Assembly (NCBI GenBank): GCA_007693585.1
Contig: REDH01000108.1
Span: 1 to 35,457 of the forward strand
Reading direction: 5' to 3'
DNA length: 35,457 nucleotides
Origin: Deltaproteobacteria bacterium
Lineage (GTDB): Bacteria; Myxococcota_A; Bradymonadia; REDH01
Shown here: positions 1-6,888 of the stretch, in pieces
How positions within the stretch are numbered: the stretch's first letter is position 1
Layout: every line of letters starts with the position of its first letter
Program-made: the position numbers and the translations under genes
The notes under the pieces: generated by a model
Told to the model about the DNA's origin: nothing
Seen by the model: the letters and a program-made list of their open reading frames with translations, nothing else
The model's database searches: none

Positions 1-55
1 GGCCGCCACGCCCCACCGCCCGGGATCGGGCCGCCACGCCCCACCGCCCGGGATC
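1..55. repeat. 28-bp tandem repeat, two copies
   Basis: A unit beginning GGCCGCCACGCCCC and ending CCGGGATC occurs at 1-27 and again at 29-55, a period of 28 bp. The array may continue to the left of the window. No gene is visible here. Its role is unknown. Confidence 0.8.
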
Positions 56-88
56 CGGCAGACCGGCCACGGCTGTCCCGCGTGGATC

Positions 89-201
89 ATGCGGGAAGGT
101 GACCGACAACCCGCGCACGATGCACGCAGGTCGTGGTGGCCCTGCTGGTGATGCATTCAGGTTATGGAGAGCGCCCTCGTAATGCGTGCAGGTTATCGAG
201 C
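89..201. repeat. 31-bp imperfect tandem repeat, four copies
   Basis: Four units start exactly 31 bp apart at 89, 120, 151 and 182. Each begins ATGC and carries an (A/C)AGGT core; the last two share CAGGTTAT. The block lies just downstream of the nif3 stop codon on the minus strand. The units are diverged, so this is not a recent slippage product. It could be part of the 3' untranslated region, but no clear terminator hairpin is seen. Confidence 0.65.
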
Positions 202-205
202 CCCG

Positions 206-970
206 CTAGACCGGGTTCGGCACGTCCACGAACTCCACCTCCAGCCCGAACTCCACCGCCATCCGCTCCCCCAGCGCCCGCACGCCCCCGCGCTCCGTCG
301 CATGGTGCCCGAACGCCGCGAACGTGATGCCCTCCTCCCGCGCCACCCCCTGGCTCTGCTCGCTCGGCTCCCCGCTCACGAACAGGTCCGCCCCCTCCGC
401 CAGCGCCGCCTCCAGGAAGCCTGCGCCGCCCCCGCTGCACACCGCCACGCGCCTCACCTCGTCGGGCCCGTGCACGAACGCCACCGGCGCCTGCCCCAGC
501 GCCCCCTCCAGCCGCCCGAGCACCTCGCCCACCGGCGTCGGCGCCATCTCCCCCAGCCACGCGATCGGCGGGCTCGCGTCCCCGAACGGCCGCACCGGCT
601 CCGCCCCGGCGTCCCGCAGCAGCAACACATTGTTCCCCAGCTCCCCGTGTGCATCCAGCGGCAGATGCCACGCCAGCAGCGCCATCCCCGCGCGCACCAT
701 CGCCCGCACCCGCGCCCCCCGATGACCCACCAGCGCACGCGGCTCCCTGTCCCAGAAGAACCCGTGGTGAACCAGCAGCGCATCCGCCCCGCGCTCCATC
801 GCGGCCTCGATCAGCGCCGCGTTCGCCGACACCCCCGACACCACCCGACGGATCGGCCGATCCCCCTCGATCTGCAGCCCGTGCGGCGCCCAGTCCCGAA
901 ACGCCTGCGCGTCCAGCAGCGCGTTGCCCCACGCCGCAAGCTCCCGTCCACTCACCTCTCCCATCGTCAT
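206..970 (-). CDS. NIF3/YbgI-family dinuclear metal-centre protein
   Basis: The 254-residue product matches the NIF3/YbgI (DUF34) family, often labelled GTP cyclohydrolase 1 type 2. Members form hexameric toroids that bind two metal ions per subunit; their cellular role is not settled. Visible family landmarks are GLQIEG near residue 31, the HHG motif at 68-70, WHLPLDAHGELGNN at 101-114 and GHHATERGG at 221-229. H68, H69, D106, H222 and E226 are the probable metal ligands. The start codon overlaps the stop of the upstream lipoprotein gene in an ATGA, so the two are very likely translationally coupled. A second in-frame ATG lies two codons further in. Length is normal for the bacterial single-domain form. 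Confidence 0.9.
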   Translation of the reverse strand: MTMGEVSGRELAAWGNALLDAQAFRDWAPHGLQIEGDRPIRRVVSGVSANAALIEAAMERGADALLVHHGFFWDREPRALVGHRGARVRAMVRAGMALLAWHLPLDAHGELGNNVLLLRDAGAEPVRPFGDASPPIAWLGEMAPTPVGEVLGRLEGALGQAPVAFVHGPDEVRRVAVCSGGGAGFLEAALAEGADLFVSGEPSEQSQGVAREEGITFAAFGHHATERGGVRALGERMAVEFGLEVEFVDVPNPV

Positions 971-2364
971 CCTCCGTCGCGATCCCGATCCAGCCCACCC
1001 CCGGCGCCTCCGCCGGCCCCGTCTCCACCTCCACTTTCGTCTTCGCCCCCGCCGGCACCGTCGCCTTCACCTCCGCCGGCGCTGTCACCGCCCGCACCGT
1101 GGCCTGCGTCGCCGTCCCCGCCATGACCTGCGCCATCGTCCCCGCCATGACCTGCGCCATCGTCCCCGTCCTCCTCCCGCGCCGTGTCCGCTCCCCCGCG
1201 TCCGCCGTCCCCCATGACCTCCGCGGGTGCCGTCGCCGTTCCCCGCGCCGGCGAGGACTCCGCCCCGTCCGCGTGGCCCGTTGCAGCTCCGTCCGCGGCT
1301 TCCCCATCTTCCCGATCTTCCCCACCGTGTCCGCGGACTCCGGCGTTGTCGTCGCCTTCCGGGAGCTGTCTGCTCTCGCCCATGGTCGCGGCGGTGCGCA
1401 TCGAGGGCTCCGCCTCTCCGTCGAAAATCCCCGCGAGCATTCCGGCCGCGGCGGCGAGCTCCTGGCGGGAGATCTCCGCGTCCATGCGCAGGGTGCTCCC
1501 GTCGCGTTCCACGCTGTCGATCCAGCCGAGCCAGGGCGGGCCGTCGCGGGTCTCGACGGCGGCGCCCAGGCGGGCGGCCATGACCCGTGCGGCGGCGGCG
1601 GAGTCGGCCGTCACCTCGAGGTGGACGTCCGGGGCCGCGTCGCTGCCGGCCCCGCCGCGCAGGCGCAGGGTGAGGGCGTCCAGGGATCGCAGCAGCAGCT
1701 CGGCGCCTGGCTGGTCGAGGCGCCTCGCGATGGCGCGGCGGGTGGTCTCGCCGAGCCGCAGGCGGACGGTGAGGTCGGCGTCGTCGGTGAACCAGGAGGC
1801 GGGGGTGGCACGGGTGCCGTCGCGGACGTCCTCGAGCAGGGTGAGCACCTCGCGGACGCGCTCGGGGTCCCCCTGCACGAGGAGGTTCCGGGCGGGGGTG
1901 GCGATGGCGGCGCCGGAGGCGGGGTCGGTGAAGAGGGACGAGCGCCCGATGGTGCTGTGCACCCATCCGCCGGTTCCCGGGCGTCCGCGCACCATGGCGA
2001 GCAGGCGGTCGCGGGGGAAGGTACCCCGCGCCACCAGGGTGGGGGTGCCCGGAGACAGCAGGCTGAAGGCGAGGAAGACCTCGTCGAGGTCGGGGGCGTC
2101 CGGGTCGAAGGCGAGCGGGTCGAGGGTGTCGAGGAGGGGATCGACGAGGCCGTCGGCGCGCAGGGTGGCGGGTCGGTAGTGGACCCAGAGGGTGGGCTCG
2201 CGGTCGAGGAGCAGGCCGAGGTCCCCGTCCCACGGGGCGGGGGGCGTGGGCTCGACGGGTCCGTCGCCGCGGCGGCAGCCGGACAGGGCGAGGACGATCG
2301 CGAGTCCGAGGAGCAGGGGGGCGAGCGGTGCGTGCCGCGGCCGGTGATGGGGCGTGCTGGGCAT
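967..2364 (-). CDS. Unknown lipoprotein with Gly/Asp-rich C-terminal tail
   Basis: The 465-residue product starts with a basic stretch, a hydrophobic segment and a lipobox LALSGC with the lipidated cysteine at residue 30, so it is probably an envelope lipoprotein. The middle (about 45-350) looks like an ordinary folded domain but I do not recognise a family. The last ~100 residues are low complexity, rich in Gly, Asp, Glu and Ala, with short repeats such as DDGAGHGG. It is the first gene of a two-gene unit with nif3, overlapping it by 4 bp. Codon choice changes within the gene: the N-terminal part has C-ending codons, while the part after about 1330 (the C-terminal tail) favours G-ending codons. 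No ribosome binding site is obvious at the start, so the start is moderately certain. Confidence 0.75.
   Translation of the reverse strand: MPSTPHHRPRHAPLAPLLLGLAIVLALSGCRRGDGPVEPTPPAPWDGDLGLLLDREPTLWVHYRPATLRADGLVDPLLDTLDPLAFDPDAPDLDEVFLAFSLLSPGTPTLVARGTFPRDRLLAMVRGRPGTGGWVHSTIGRSSLFTDPASGAAIATPARNLLVQGDPERVREVLTLLEDVRDGTRATPASWFTDDADLTVRLRLGETTRRAIARRLDQPGAELLLRSLDALTLRLRGGAGSDAAPDVHLEVTADSAAAARVMAARLGAAVETRDGPPWLGWIDSVERDGSTLRMDAEISRQELAAAAGMLAGIFDGEAEPSMRTAATMGESRQLPEGDDNAGVRGHGGEDREDGEAADGAATGHADGAESSPARGTATAPAEVMGDGGRGGADTAREEDGDDGAGHGGDDGAGHGGDGDAGHGAGGDSAGGGEGDGAGGGEDESGGGDGAGGGAGGGLDRDRDGG
1121..1168. repeat. 24-bp perfect tandem duplication inside the lipoprotein tail
   Basis: A 24-bp unit starting CCATGACCTGCG is present twice back to back (1121-1144 and 1145-1168). 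It is in frame, so it adds eight residues to the low-complexity tail of the minus-strand lipoprotein. This suggests replication slippage in a tolerant region. Confidence 0.85.
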
Positions 2365-2416
2365 GGTGTCGCGGGGGAGCTTCGCGGCAGGGCGCTGCGG
2401 AACGCGTGGGCGGATC

Positions 2417-2456
2417 GGAGTGGTGCGGTTTGGAGTGGTGCGGGCGATCGTATCGC
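2417..2456. promoter_or_regulatory. Direct repeat plus inverted repeat between divergent genes
   Basis: GGAGTGGTGCGG occurs at 2417-2428 and again at 2432-2443. It is followed by the inverted repeat GCGAT-CGT-ATCGC at 2444-2456. This sits upstream of the minus-strand lipoprotein gene, between it and the small plus-strand gene. It could be an operator; no regulator can be named. Confidence 0.35.
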
Positions 2457-2562
2457 GGGCCTGGAAGGTGCGGGTTCTCGTCGTGGTGGCGCGGCGCTGT
2501 GGGTGCTCGCCGTGGTGGAATGCGGCGGGCCGTTCCGGAGCGGGTTCCGGGCCGAACGGGGG

Positions 2563-2591
2563 TTGCCATGGGGGCGGGGTGGCGGTAGGAC
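2563..2591 (+). promoter_or_regulatory. Candidate sigma-70 promoter for the small 78-residue gene
   Basis: TTGCCA at 2563-2568 and TAGGAC at 2586-2591 are exactly 17 bp apart. Transcription would start near 2598, about 33 nt before the ATG at 2631. The same TTGCC(A/G)-N17 arrangement precedes mdh and bolA in this window. Confidence 0.5.
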
Positions 2592-2630
2592 CGCCGCGCC
2601 CGCTGGACTCTCTGCTGGAGCACTAGCACG

Positions 2631-2867
2631 ATGAAGAGACCCCTGCCACCGCCCCTGACCCGTCACCTGAGTCGCCTGCGCCTGCTGGCGCGGCGGGATG
2701 ACGAGCGCCCGATGTTCGACGACATGGAGGATGCGGTCGAGGCCGCCGCCGAGGAGAGCCGTGCGACGGGCATCCGCCACGTGGCGACGCCGGTGTGGCG
2801 GATCGATCACGACGCGATCGAGGACAGCGAGCCGGTGGCGTGGTCGTGGAGCCGGGTCCCGGTGTAG
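2631..2867 (+). CDS. Small hypothetical protein
   Basis: The 78-residue product has a basic N-terminus (about residues 1-22) followed by an acidic helical-looking segment (DDERPMFDDMEDAVEAAAEE). No family is recognised and no signal peptide or membrane segment is seen. A GGAG at 2617-2620 lies 10 nt before the ATG, and a good candidate promoter sits 40 bp upstream. The gene ends 12 bp before the stop of the convergent diguanylate cyclase. The promoter and ribosome binding site are the main support that it is real. Confidence 0.5.
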   Translation: MKRPLPPPLTRHLSRLRLLARRDDERPMFDDMEDAVEAAAEESRATGIRHVATPVWRIDHDAIEDSEPVAWSWSRVPV

Positions 2868-2879
2868 GGGTCGAAGGCT

Positions 2880-5225
2880 TCAGCGGCCTTCGGGCGGTGC
2901 GTCGGGGTCGTGTCCGGGGTCGAGGCGGACGACGCGGTTGCGGCCCTGTGCCTTGGCCGTTCGGAGCGCGCGGTCGGCGCGCTGGAGGAGGGCGTGCACG
3001 TCCTCGTGTCCGTCCCAGGCGGTGACGCCGAAGCTGGCGGTCAGGGGCCAGTGGGGGTTCTCGAGTGGGTTTTCCGCGAGGCTCCTTCGGAACCGTTCGG
3101 CGGCGCGTTCGGCGTCGGCGGGGGTGGCGAGGGGGAGGACGATGGCGAATTCCTCTCCGCCGAGGCGACCGGGGGTGTCGGTGGCGCGGAGGGCGTCCTC
3201 GACGGTGTGTACGGAGGTTCGGAGGGCTTCGTCGCCGCGGAGGTGTCCGAGGCTGTCGTTGAGCTTCTTGAAGTGGTCGAGGTCGTAGACGATGAGGCCG
3301 AGGGGGGTCTGGTCCTGGCGTGCGCGCAGGAGGTCTTCCCGGAGTCGTTCCATGAAGCCCTTGCGGTTGGGCCAGCCGGTGAGGCCGTCGATGCGGGCGT
3401 GCTGGAGGAGCTCGATGCGGAGCCTGTACTCGTCGGCGCGCAGGGCGGTGAGGTGCTGCTGTGCGGCGAGTGCGACGAGGGCGGCGACGAAGAGGACGCC
3501 GCCGTCGACGATGACGACGGAGGCGAGGGTTGCGGCGGCCTCGGGGGGTGCGAGGGCGAGCCAGGCGGTGGGTGCTCCGATGGCGATGGTGCCGAGGACG
3601 AGGATTCCGGTGCGTCGGTCCGCGCCCATGGCGAGGGACCAGGTGAGCATGACGTATGCGATGGCGTCGAGGTAGGCGGCGTGGTGGGGGACCGCTTGCA
3701 CGGCGCCGAAGAGGACGAATGTGGCGGTGCCGAGGAGGAGTCCGGCGTGGAGGGCGAGGGTGATGGGTCGGGAGGCGGGGAGTCGGGGGTAGAGGAGGAT
3801 GACGGCGAGGGCGACGGTGGCGGCGATCGTCATGCGTGTCGGGAGGACGGTTCGCAGGAGGGGTTCGTGTCCGGTCTCGAGGTACAGGCCGAGTTCGAGG
3901 AGTCCGAAGCCGGCGAGCCAGGCGGCGCCGATGCCGAGGAGCCATCGGAGCACGCCGTGGTGGAGCTGCACGAGGTGGTCGTGGGTGGCGGCGGCGGGTG
4001 GGGGGATGGCGCGTCGCCCGAGGGAGAGGGGGCGCATGAGTCGTTCGAGGGCCTCGGGGTCGGGTTCGGCGTGTTCGGCGGCGCGTTGCACGCGGTCGCC
4101 GCCTTCGCCCTTGGCGGTGTAGAGTGCGTGGTCTGCGGCGGCGAGGAGTGCGGCGACGGCGCTGTGCTGGCCGGGTCCGAGCTGAGCGACGCCGATGGAG
4201 GCGGTGGTGCGCAGCGTGGTTCTCTTCCACGGGACGCGGATGGCTCGGATGGCGAGTCGGAGTTGCTCGGCGGCGTCGAGGAGTGCCTCTTCGTCGAGGT
4301 CGGGGAGGAGGATGACGAACTCCTCGCCGCCGTAGCGGGCGATGGCGGGGGGTGCGGCGTTGGGCTGGATTCCGGTGGCGACGTGTTTCAGGGTGCGTGC
4401 GACGTGCTGGAGCATGCGGTCGCCGGCGGCGTAGCCGTGCTGGTGGTTGAAGCGCTTGAAGCGGTCGACGTCGATGAAGAGGACGCCGAGTCGGCTGCCG
4501 TGTCGTTCGCAGCGCTGGGCTTCGCGGTGGAGCCGTTCGGCGAGGGCGCGTCGGTTGAGGGTGTCGGTGAGGCTGTCGTGGTTGGCGGTGCGCTCGAGGT
4601 CGGCGAGGACGTCGGCGCGGCCGAGGAAGATGACCTCGTGGACCCACATGAGGACGAGGGCGATGCTGAGTCCTGCGGCGATGGTGACGGTGTCGATGGC
4701 GAGGTCGACGTCGCCCGGTGCGGCGGTACCGGTCACGATCTGGGTGAAGGGCCAGATGACGGCGGCGAGCAGGAGGGTGGGGACGCCTGCGGATGCGGGG
4801 GAGGGGAGGAGGATGGCGAAGCCGAAGAGGAGGATCGCGATCGCCGCGGGTTCGGGGCCGGCGAGGGAGCCGGTGAGGAGGGGCTGCAGGGAGAGGAAGA
4901 GGGCGGCGGTGATGGTGAAGAGGCTGGCTCGTCGGTAGGTTCCGCGCCAGGGGAGGTTGCGTCGTGCGGCGGAGAAGGTGTGGAGGAGGGCCCAGCCGAC
5001 GAGGATCGCGAGCCCGGCCACGAAGAGGAGCGAGGCGCCGCGCGTGGGAAAGCCTCGCAGGAGGAGGGTGATGCCGCCGTAAATGGGAAAGCAGATGGCG
5101 GCGACGCGCGCTCCGGTGCGCAGTCCTTCCGCGGCGACGGCCCTGCGTCGGTCGCGGAGGATGATGCGCGCTCGGTCCGCGGGTGGGGCGGCGTCGGCGC
5201 GGGCGCTGGATTCCGGAGCGGCCAT
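2880..5225 (-). CDS. Membrane diguanylate cyclase with two GGDEF domains
   Basis: The 781-residue product is a tandem of two units, each a multi-pass hydrophobic block followed by a GGDEF domain. Block 1 spans about residues 38-200, with GGDEF 1 at about 215-375 and signature RYGGEEF ending at 303. Block 2 spans about 425-590, with GGDEF 2 at about 610-765 and signature RLGGEEF ending at 693. Both signatures are of the catalytic type, predicting synthesis of cyclic di-GMP from GTP. The second domain keeps an inhibitory I-site, RATD at 680-683, five residues before GGEEF. The first has no RxxD there. The start was chosen at MAAPESS because no domain lies upstream and a good promoter sits just before it. 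The ligand of the membrane blocks is unknown. It converges with the small gene at 2631-2867. Confidence 0.9.
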   Translation of the reverse strand: MAAPESSARADAAPPADRARIILRDRRRAVAAEGLRTGARVAAICFPIYGGITLLLRGFPTRGASLLFVAGLAILVGWALLHTFSAARRNLPWRGTYRRASLFTITAALFLSLQPLLTGSLAGPEPAAIAILLFGFAILLPSPASAGVPTLLLAAVIWPFTQIVTGTAAPGDVDLAIDTVTIAAGLSIALVLMWVHEVIFLGRADVLADLERTANHDSLTDTLNRRALAERLHREAQRCERHGSRLGVLFIDVDRFKRFNHQHGYAAGDRMLQHVARTLKHVATGIQPNAAPPAIARYGGEEFVILLPDLDEEALLDAAEQLRLAIRAIRVPWKRTTLRTTASIGVAQLGPGQHSAVAALLAAADHALYTAKGEGGDRVQRAAEHAEPDPEALERLMRPLSLGRRAIPPPAAATHDHLVQLHHGVLRWLLGIGAAWLAGFGLLELGLYLETGHEPLLRTVLPTRMTIAATVALAVILLYPRLPASRPITLALHAGLLLGTATFVLFGAVQAVPHHAAYLDAIAYVMLTWSLAMGADRRTGILVLGTIAIGAPTAWLALAPPEAAATLASVVIVDGGVLFVAALVALAAQQHLTALRADEYRLRIELLQHARIDGLTGWPNRKGFMERLREDLLRARQDQTPLGLIVYDLDHFKKLNDSLGHLRGDEALRTSVHTVEDALRATDTPGRLGGEEFAIVLPLATPADAERAAERFRRSLAENPLENPHWPLTASFGVTAWDGHEDVHALLQRADRALRTAKAQGRNRVVRLDPGHDPDAPPEGR

Positions 5226-5271
5226 GGTTGCAGGGCGGTGTCGGGGCCGTGGAGCGGCATTGAACGGATCG

Positions 5272-5300
5272 ATTGTCGCGCCGGTGGGTTCTGGTTGCAA
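5272..5300 (-). promoter_or_regulatory. Candidate promoter for the double-GGDEF gene
   Basis: On the minus strand TTGCAA (5300-5295) and GACAAT (5277-5272) are 17 bp apart. This would give a 5' untranslated region of about 40 nt before the ATG at 5225. The same GACAAT -10 sequence precedes the UPF0262-like gene. Confidence 0.5.
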
Positions 5301-5534
5301 TCGCCCTGCGGCGACCCGGTGCGCACTGTGCCGGATGGGTACAGGGGCGGGGTGGTGTGGTGCGGGCGCAGGCGGCGGTACGAGCCGGGGGGGCCGGGTG
5401 TCGCGGCGACGGCCATGCACGGCCCGCGCATCCACCGGGGCCGTTGTCTCGGGCCGTGCGGTGCCGGGCACGTGTCTGCGCCGAGCGGGGTGGCCCGGAC
5501 CGGGACCGCACGGGGCGTCGGTCGCGGGCCGTGC

Positions 5535-5563
5535 TGGACAGGGCACCGGGAACGGCGGACAAT
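5535..5563 (+). promoter_or_regulatory. Candidate promoter for the UPF0262-like gene
   Basis: TGGACA at 5535-5540 and GACAAT at 5558-5563 are 17 bp apart, matching the sigma-70 consensus at 5 of 6 and 4 of 6 positions. Transcription would begin near 5570, about 37 nt before the ATG. The rest of the 381-bp gap between the divergent genes (5226-5606) shows nothing further. Confidence 0.55.
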
Positions 5564-5606
5564 GGGCGCGGTGCGCGGGGATGGGAAGTCCTCCGGGGAA
5601 CGAACG

Positions 5607-6101
5607 ATGGTGACGGCTGCGCGAAAGCGGTTCGAGGTACGCCTGCACGGGGCGCTGTGGAAGTCGGCGGAGAAGCTTCGCCGCCAGGAGTGGACGCAGG
5701 CGCTGGGAGAGATCAACGGCACCGAGCACGACGCGGTGGATCTGGGGATCGAGTTCGTGCGCCCGCCCGGGTGCCCGTGGCAGGTGCGGATCTATCGGGA
5801 TGGCACGGAGCTGATCGACACGGTGGAGCCGGATGTCCGCGAGCTGGAGCGGTGCATCAGCGAGTACGGGGCGACGATTCGCCAGCTCGTGCAGGTGGAC
5901 CGCAATGCGCCGGTGCGGGGGGTGGAGGCCCTCGACTATGCGAAGCGGGTGGTGCACGACGAGGCCGCGTCGATCCTGCGGGAGGCGCTGGAGGGGCACA
6001 TCGTGCTGACGCTCGACGAGGCCCGCAAGCTGTTCACGGTCCTGTTCCTCGCGGCGAGTGACCTGCCGGGGGAGTTCATCCGCTACCACCGGTTCCACTG
6101 A
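5607..6101 (+). CDS. UPF0262-like protein
   Basis: The 164-residue product resembles the UPF0262 family in its C-terminal half. The pattern EALDYAKRVVHDEA (about 111-124), then LEGHIVLTLDEARKLFTVLF, corresponds to the family's 'GR.GLHNEG...L...L.GKI..D..TARRLFTL' region, and the length fits. The function of UPF0262 is unknown. The N-terminal half is less recognisable. The ATG is preceded by GGGGAA seven bases upstream and by a good candidate promoter. The first copy of a 36-bp direct repeat begins within the last codon. No signal peptide is present, so the protein is probably cytoplasmic. Confidence 0.7.
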   Translation: MVTAARKRFEVRLHGALWKSAEKLRRQEWTQALGEINGTEHDAVDLGIEFVRPPGCPWQVRIYRDGTELIDTVEPDVRELERCISEYGATIRQLVQVDRNAPVRGVEALDYAKRVVHDEAASILREALEGHIVLTLDEARKLFTVLFLAASDLPGEFIRYHRFH

Positions 6102-6206
6102 CGGTACCGCCGAGGTTTGTGGTGCTTCCAGGTTGCGCGCCGGGGGGCCCCAGGTTGATGACCTGGTCGGACTGACGGTACCGCCGAGGTTTGTGGTGCT
6201 TCCAGG
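6097..6206. repeat. 36-bp direct repeat pair
   Basis: An identical 36-bp sequence starting ACTGACGGTACCGCC and ending GTGCTTCCAGG occurs at 6097-6132 and 6171-6206, a period of 74 bp. The first copy contains the stop codon of the UPF0262-like gene. The 38 bp between the copies hold a small inverted repeat CAGGT-TGATG-ACCTG at 6151-6165. The copies may be remnants of a local duplication of the 3' end of the gene. Confidence 0.85.
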
Positions 6207-6211
6207 GGCCG

Positions 6212-6350
6212 TGCGGAGGAGGCCCTGGCCGCGGGGGTCGTTCTTCATGCCGCCGCGGCAGGGTGGGGCGTCGGGTGGTCCGCCGCCCTGCGGAGGAGGC
6301 CCTACCCGCGGGGGTCGTTCTTCATGCCGCCGCGGCAGGGTGGGGCGTCG
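6212..6350. repeat. 62-bp direct repeat pair, REP-like
   Basis: Two nearly identical 62-bp copies lie at 6212-6273 and 6289-6350, a period of 77 bp. Each starts TGCGGAGGAGGCCCT and ends GGCAGGGTGGGGCGTCG. CCCTGCGG at the left of the second copy and CCGCGGCAGGG at the right form an imperfect inverted pair, so each unit could fold like a REP element. The second copy overlaps the 3' end of bolA and supplies its stop codon. Confidence 0.8.
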
Positions 6351-6628
6351 AGTTGTGGGCCCCCGCTTTCGGCCCACTGCGCCGGGGTGACGGCCTCGAT
6401 GGCGAGGGCGTGGACGCCGCCGGCCAGCTCCTCGGCGAGGAGGGCGTTGATGCGGCGGTGCCGGGCGACGCGGGTCATGCCCTCGAACTCGGGGCTGACG
6501 GCGATGACGCGGAAGTGGGTCTCGGAGCCGGCGGGGACGTTGTGTCCGTGGCTCTCGTTGAGGACCTCGAGGTGTTCCAGGGCGAGACCGGCTTCGAGCT
6601 TGCGGGTGATCGACTCGTGCAGGCGCAT
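6302..6628 (-). CDS. bolA: BolA-family protein with repeat-derived C-terminal tail
   Basis: The 108-residue product matches BolA/IbaG proteins, small class II KH-like proteins that partner monothiol glutaredoxins in iron-sulfur trafficking and can act as transcription factors in the cytoplasm. Characteristic stretches are an N-terminal MRLHESITRKLEAGL, the LEVLNESHGHNVPAGSETHF region with its conserved His residues, and a C-terminal RHRRINALLAEELAGGVHAL. The family core ends at about TPAQWAES. The last ~18 residues, including CRGGMKNDPRG, are encoded by the 62-bp intergenic repeat and are unlikely to be ancestral. It is divergent from the acyl-CoA dehydrogenase gene, and each has its own candidate promoter. 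Confidence 0.9.
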   Translation of the reverse strand: MRLHESITRKLEAGLALEHLEVLNESHGHNVPAGSETHFRVIAVSPEFEGMTRVARHRRINALLAEELAGGVHALAIEAVTPAQWAESGGPQLDAPPCRGGMKNDPRG

Positions 6629-6744
6629 GGGCAGTCCGTGGGGTTGGGGGCGAACGGTCGTTCGGGGGAGCGGCGTGCCTGGGTGGGCGAGCGGTGGTCG
6701 CGCGTGGTCGGTGGCCGGGTCCTGTCGCGCCGCGCGTGCGGCGG

Positions 6745-6773
6745 GGGATAGGCGTGGCCGGTCGGCCCGGCAA
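6745..6773 (-). promoter_or_regulatory. Candidate promoter for bolA
   Basis: On the minus strand TTGCCG (6773-6768) and TATCCC (6750-6745) are 17 bp apart. This nearly repeats the mdh promoter. The 5' untranslated region would be about 110 nt, long enough to carry control elements, though none is recognised. Confidence 0.5.
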
Positions 6774-6779
6774 TGCCCC

Positions 6780-6808
6780 TTTCGCATGGCGGGCATCGGG
6801 CGTACTGT
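6780..6808 (+). promoter_or_regulatory. Possible promoter for the acyl-CoA dehydrogenase gene
   Basis: TTTCGC at 6780-6785 and TACTGT at 6803-6808 are 17 bp apart, back to back with the bolA promoter. The -35 match is weak, so this is a lower-confidence call. Confidence 0.3.
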
Positions 6809-6888
6809 CGGGCCGCCGGGCGTGGTCGGACCAATTGTGGATCGCGGCAGCCGGCGAGGCGTTTCCCCGACAGGAGACCGAGGACGAC

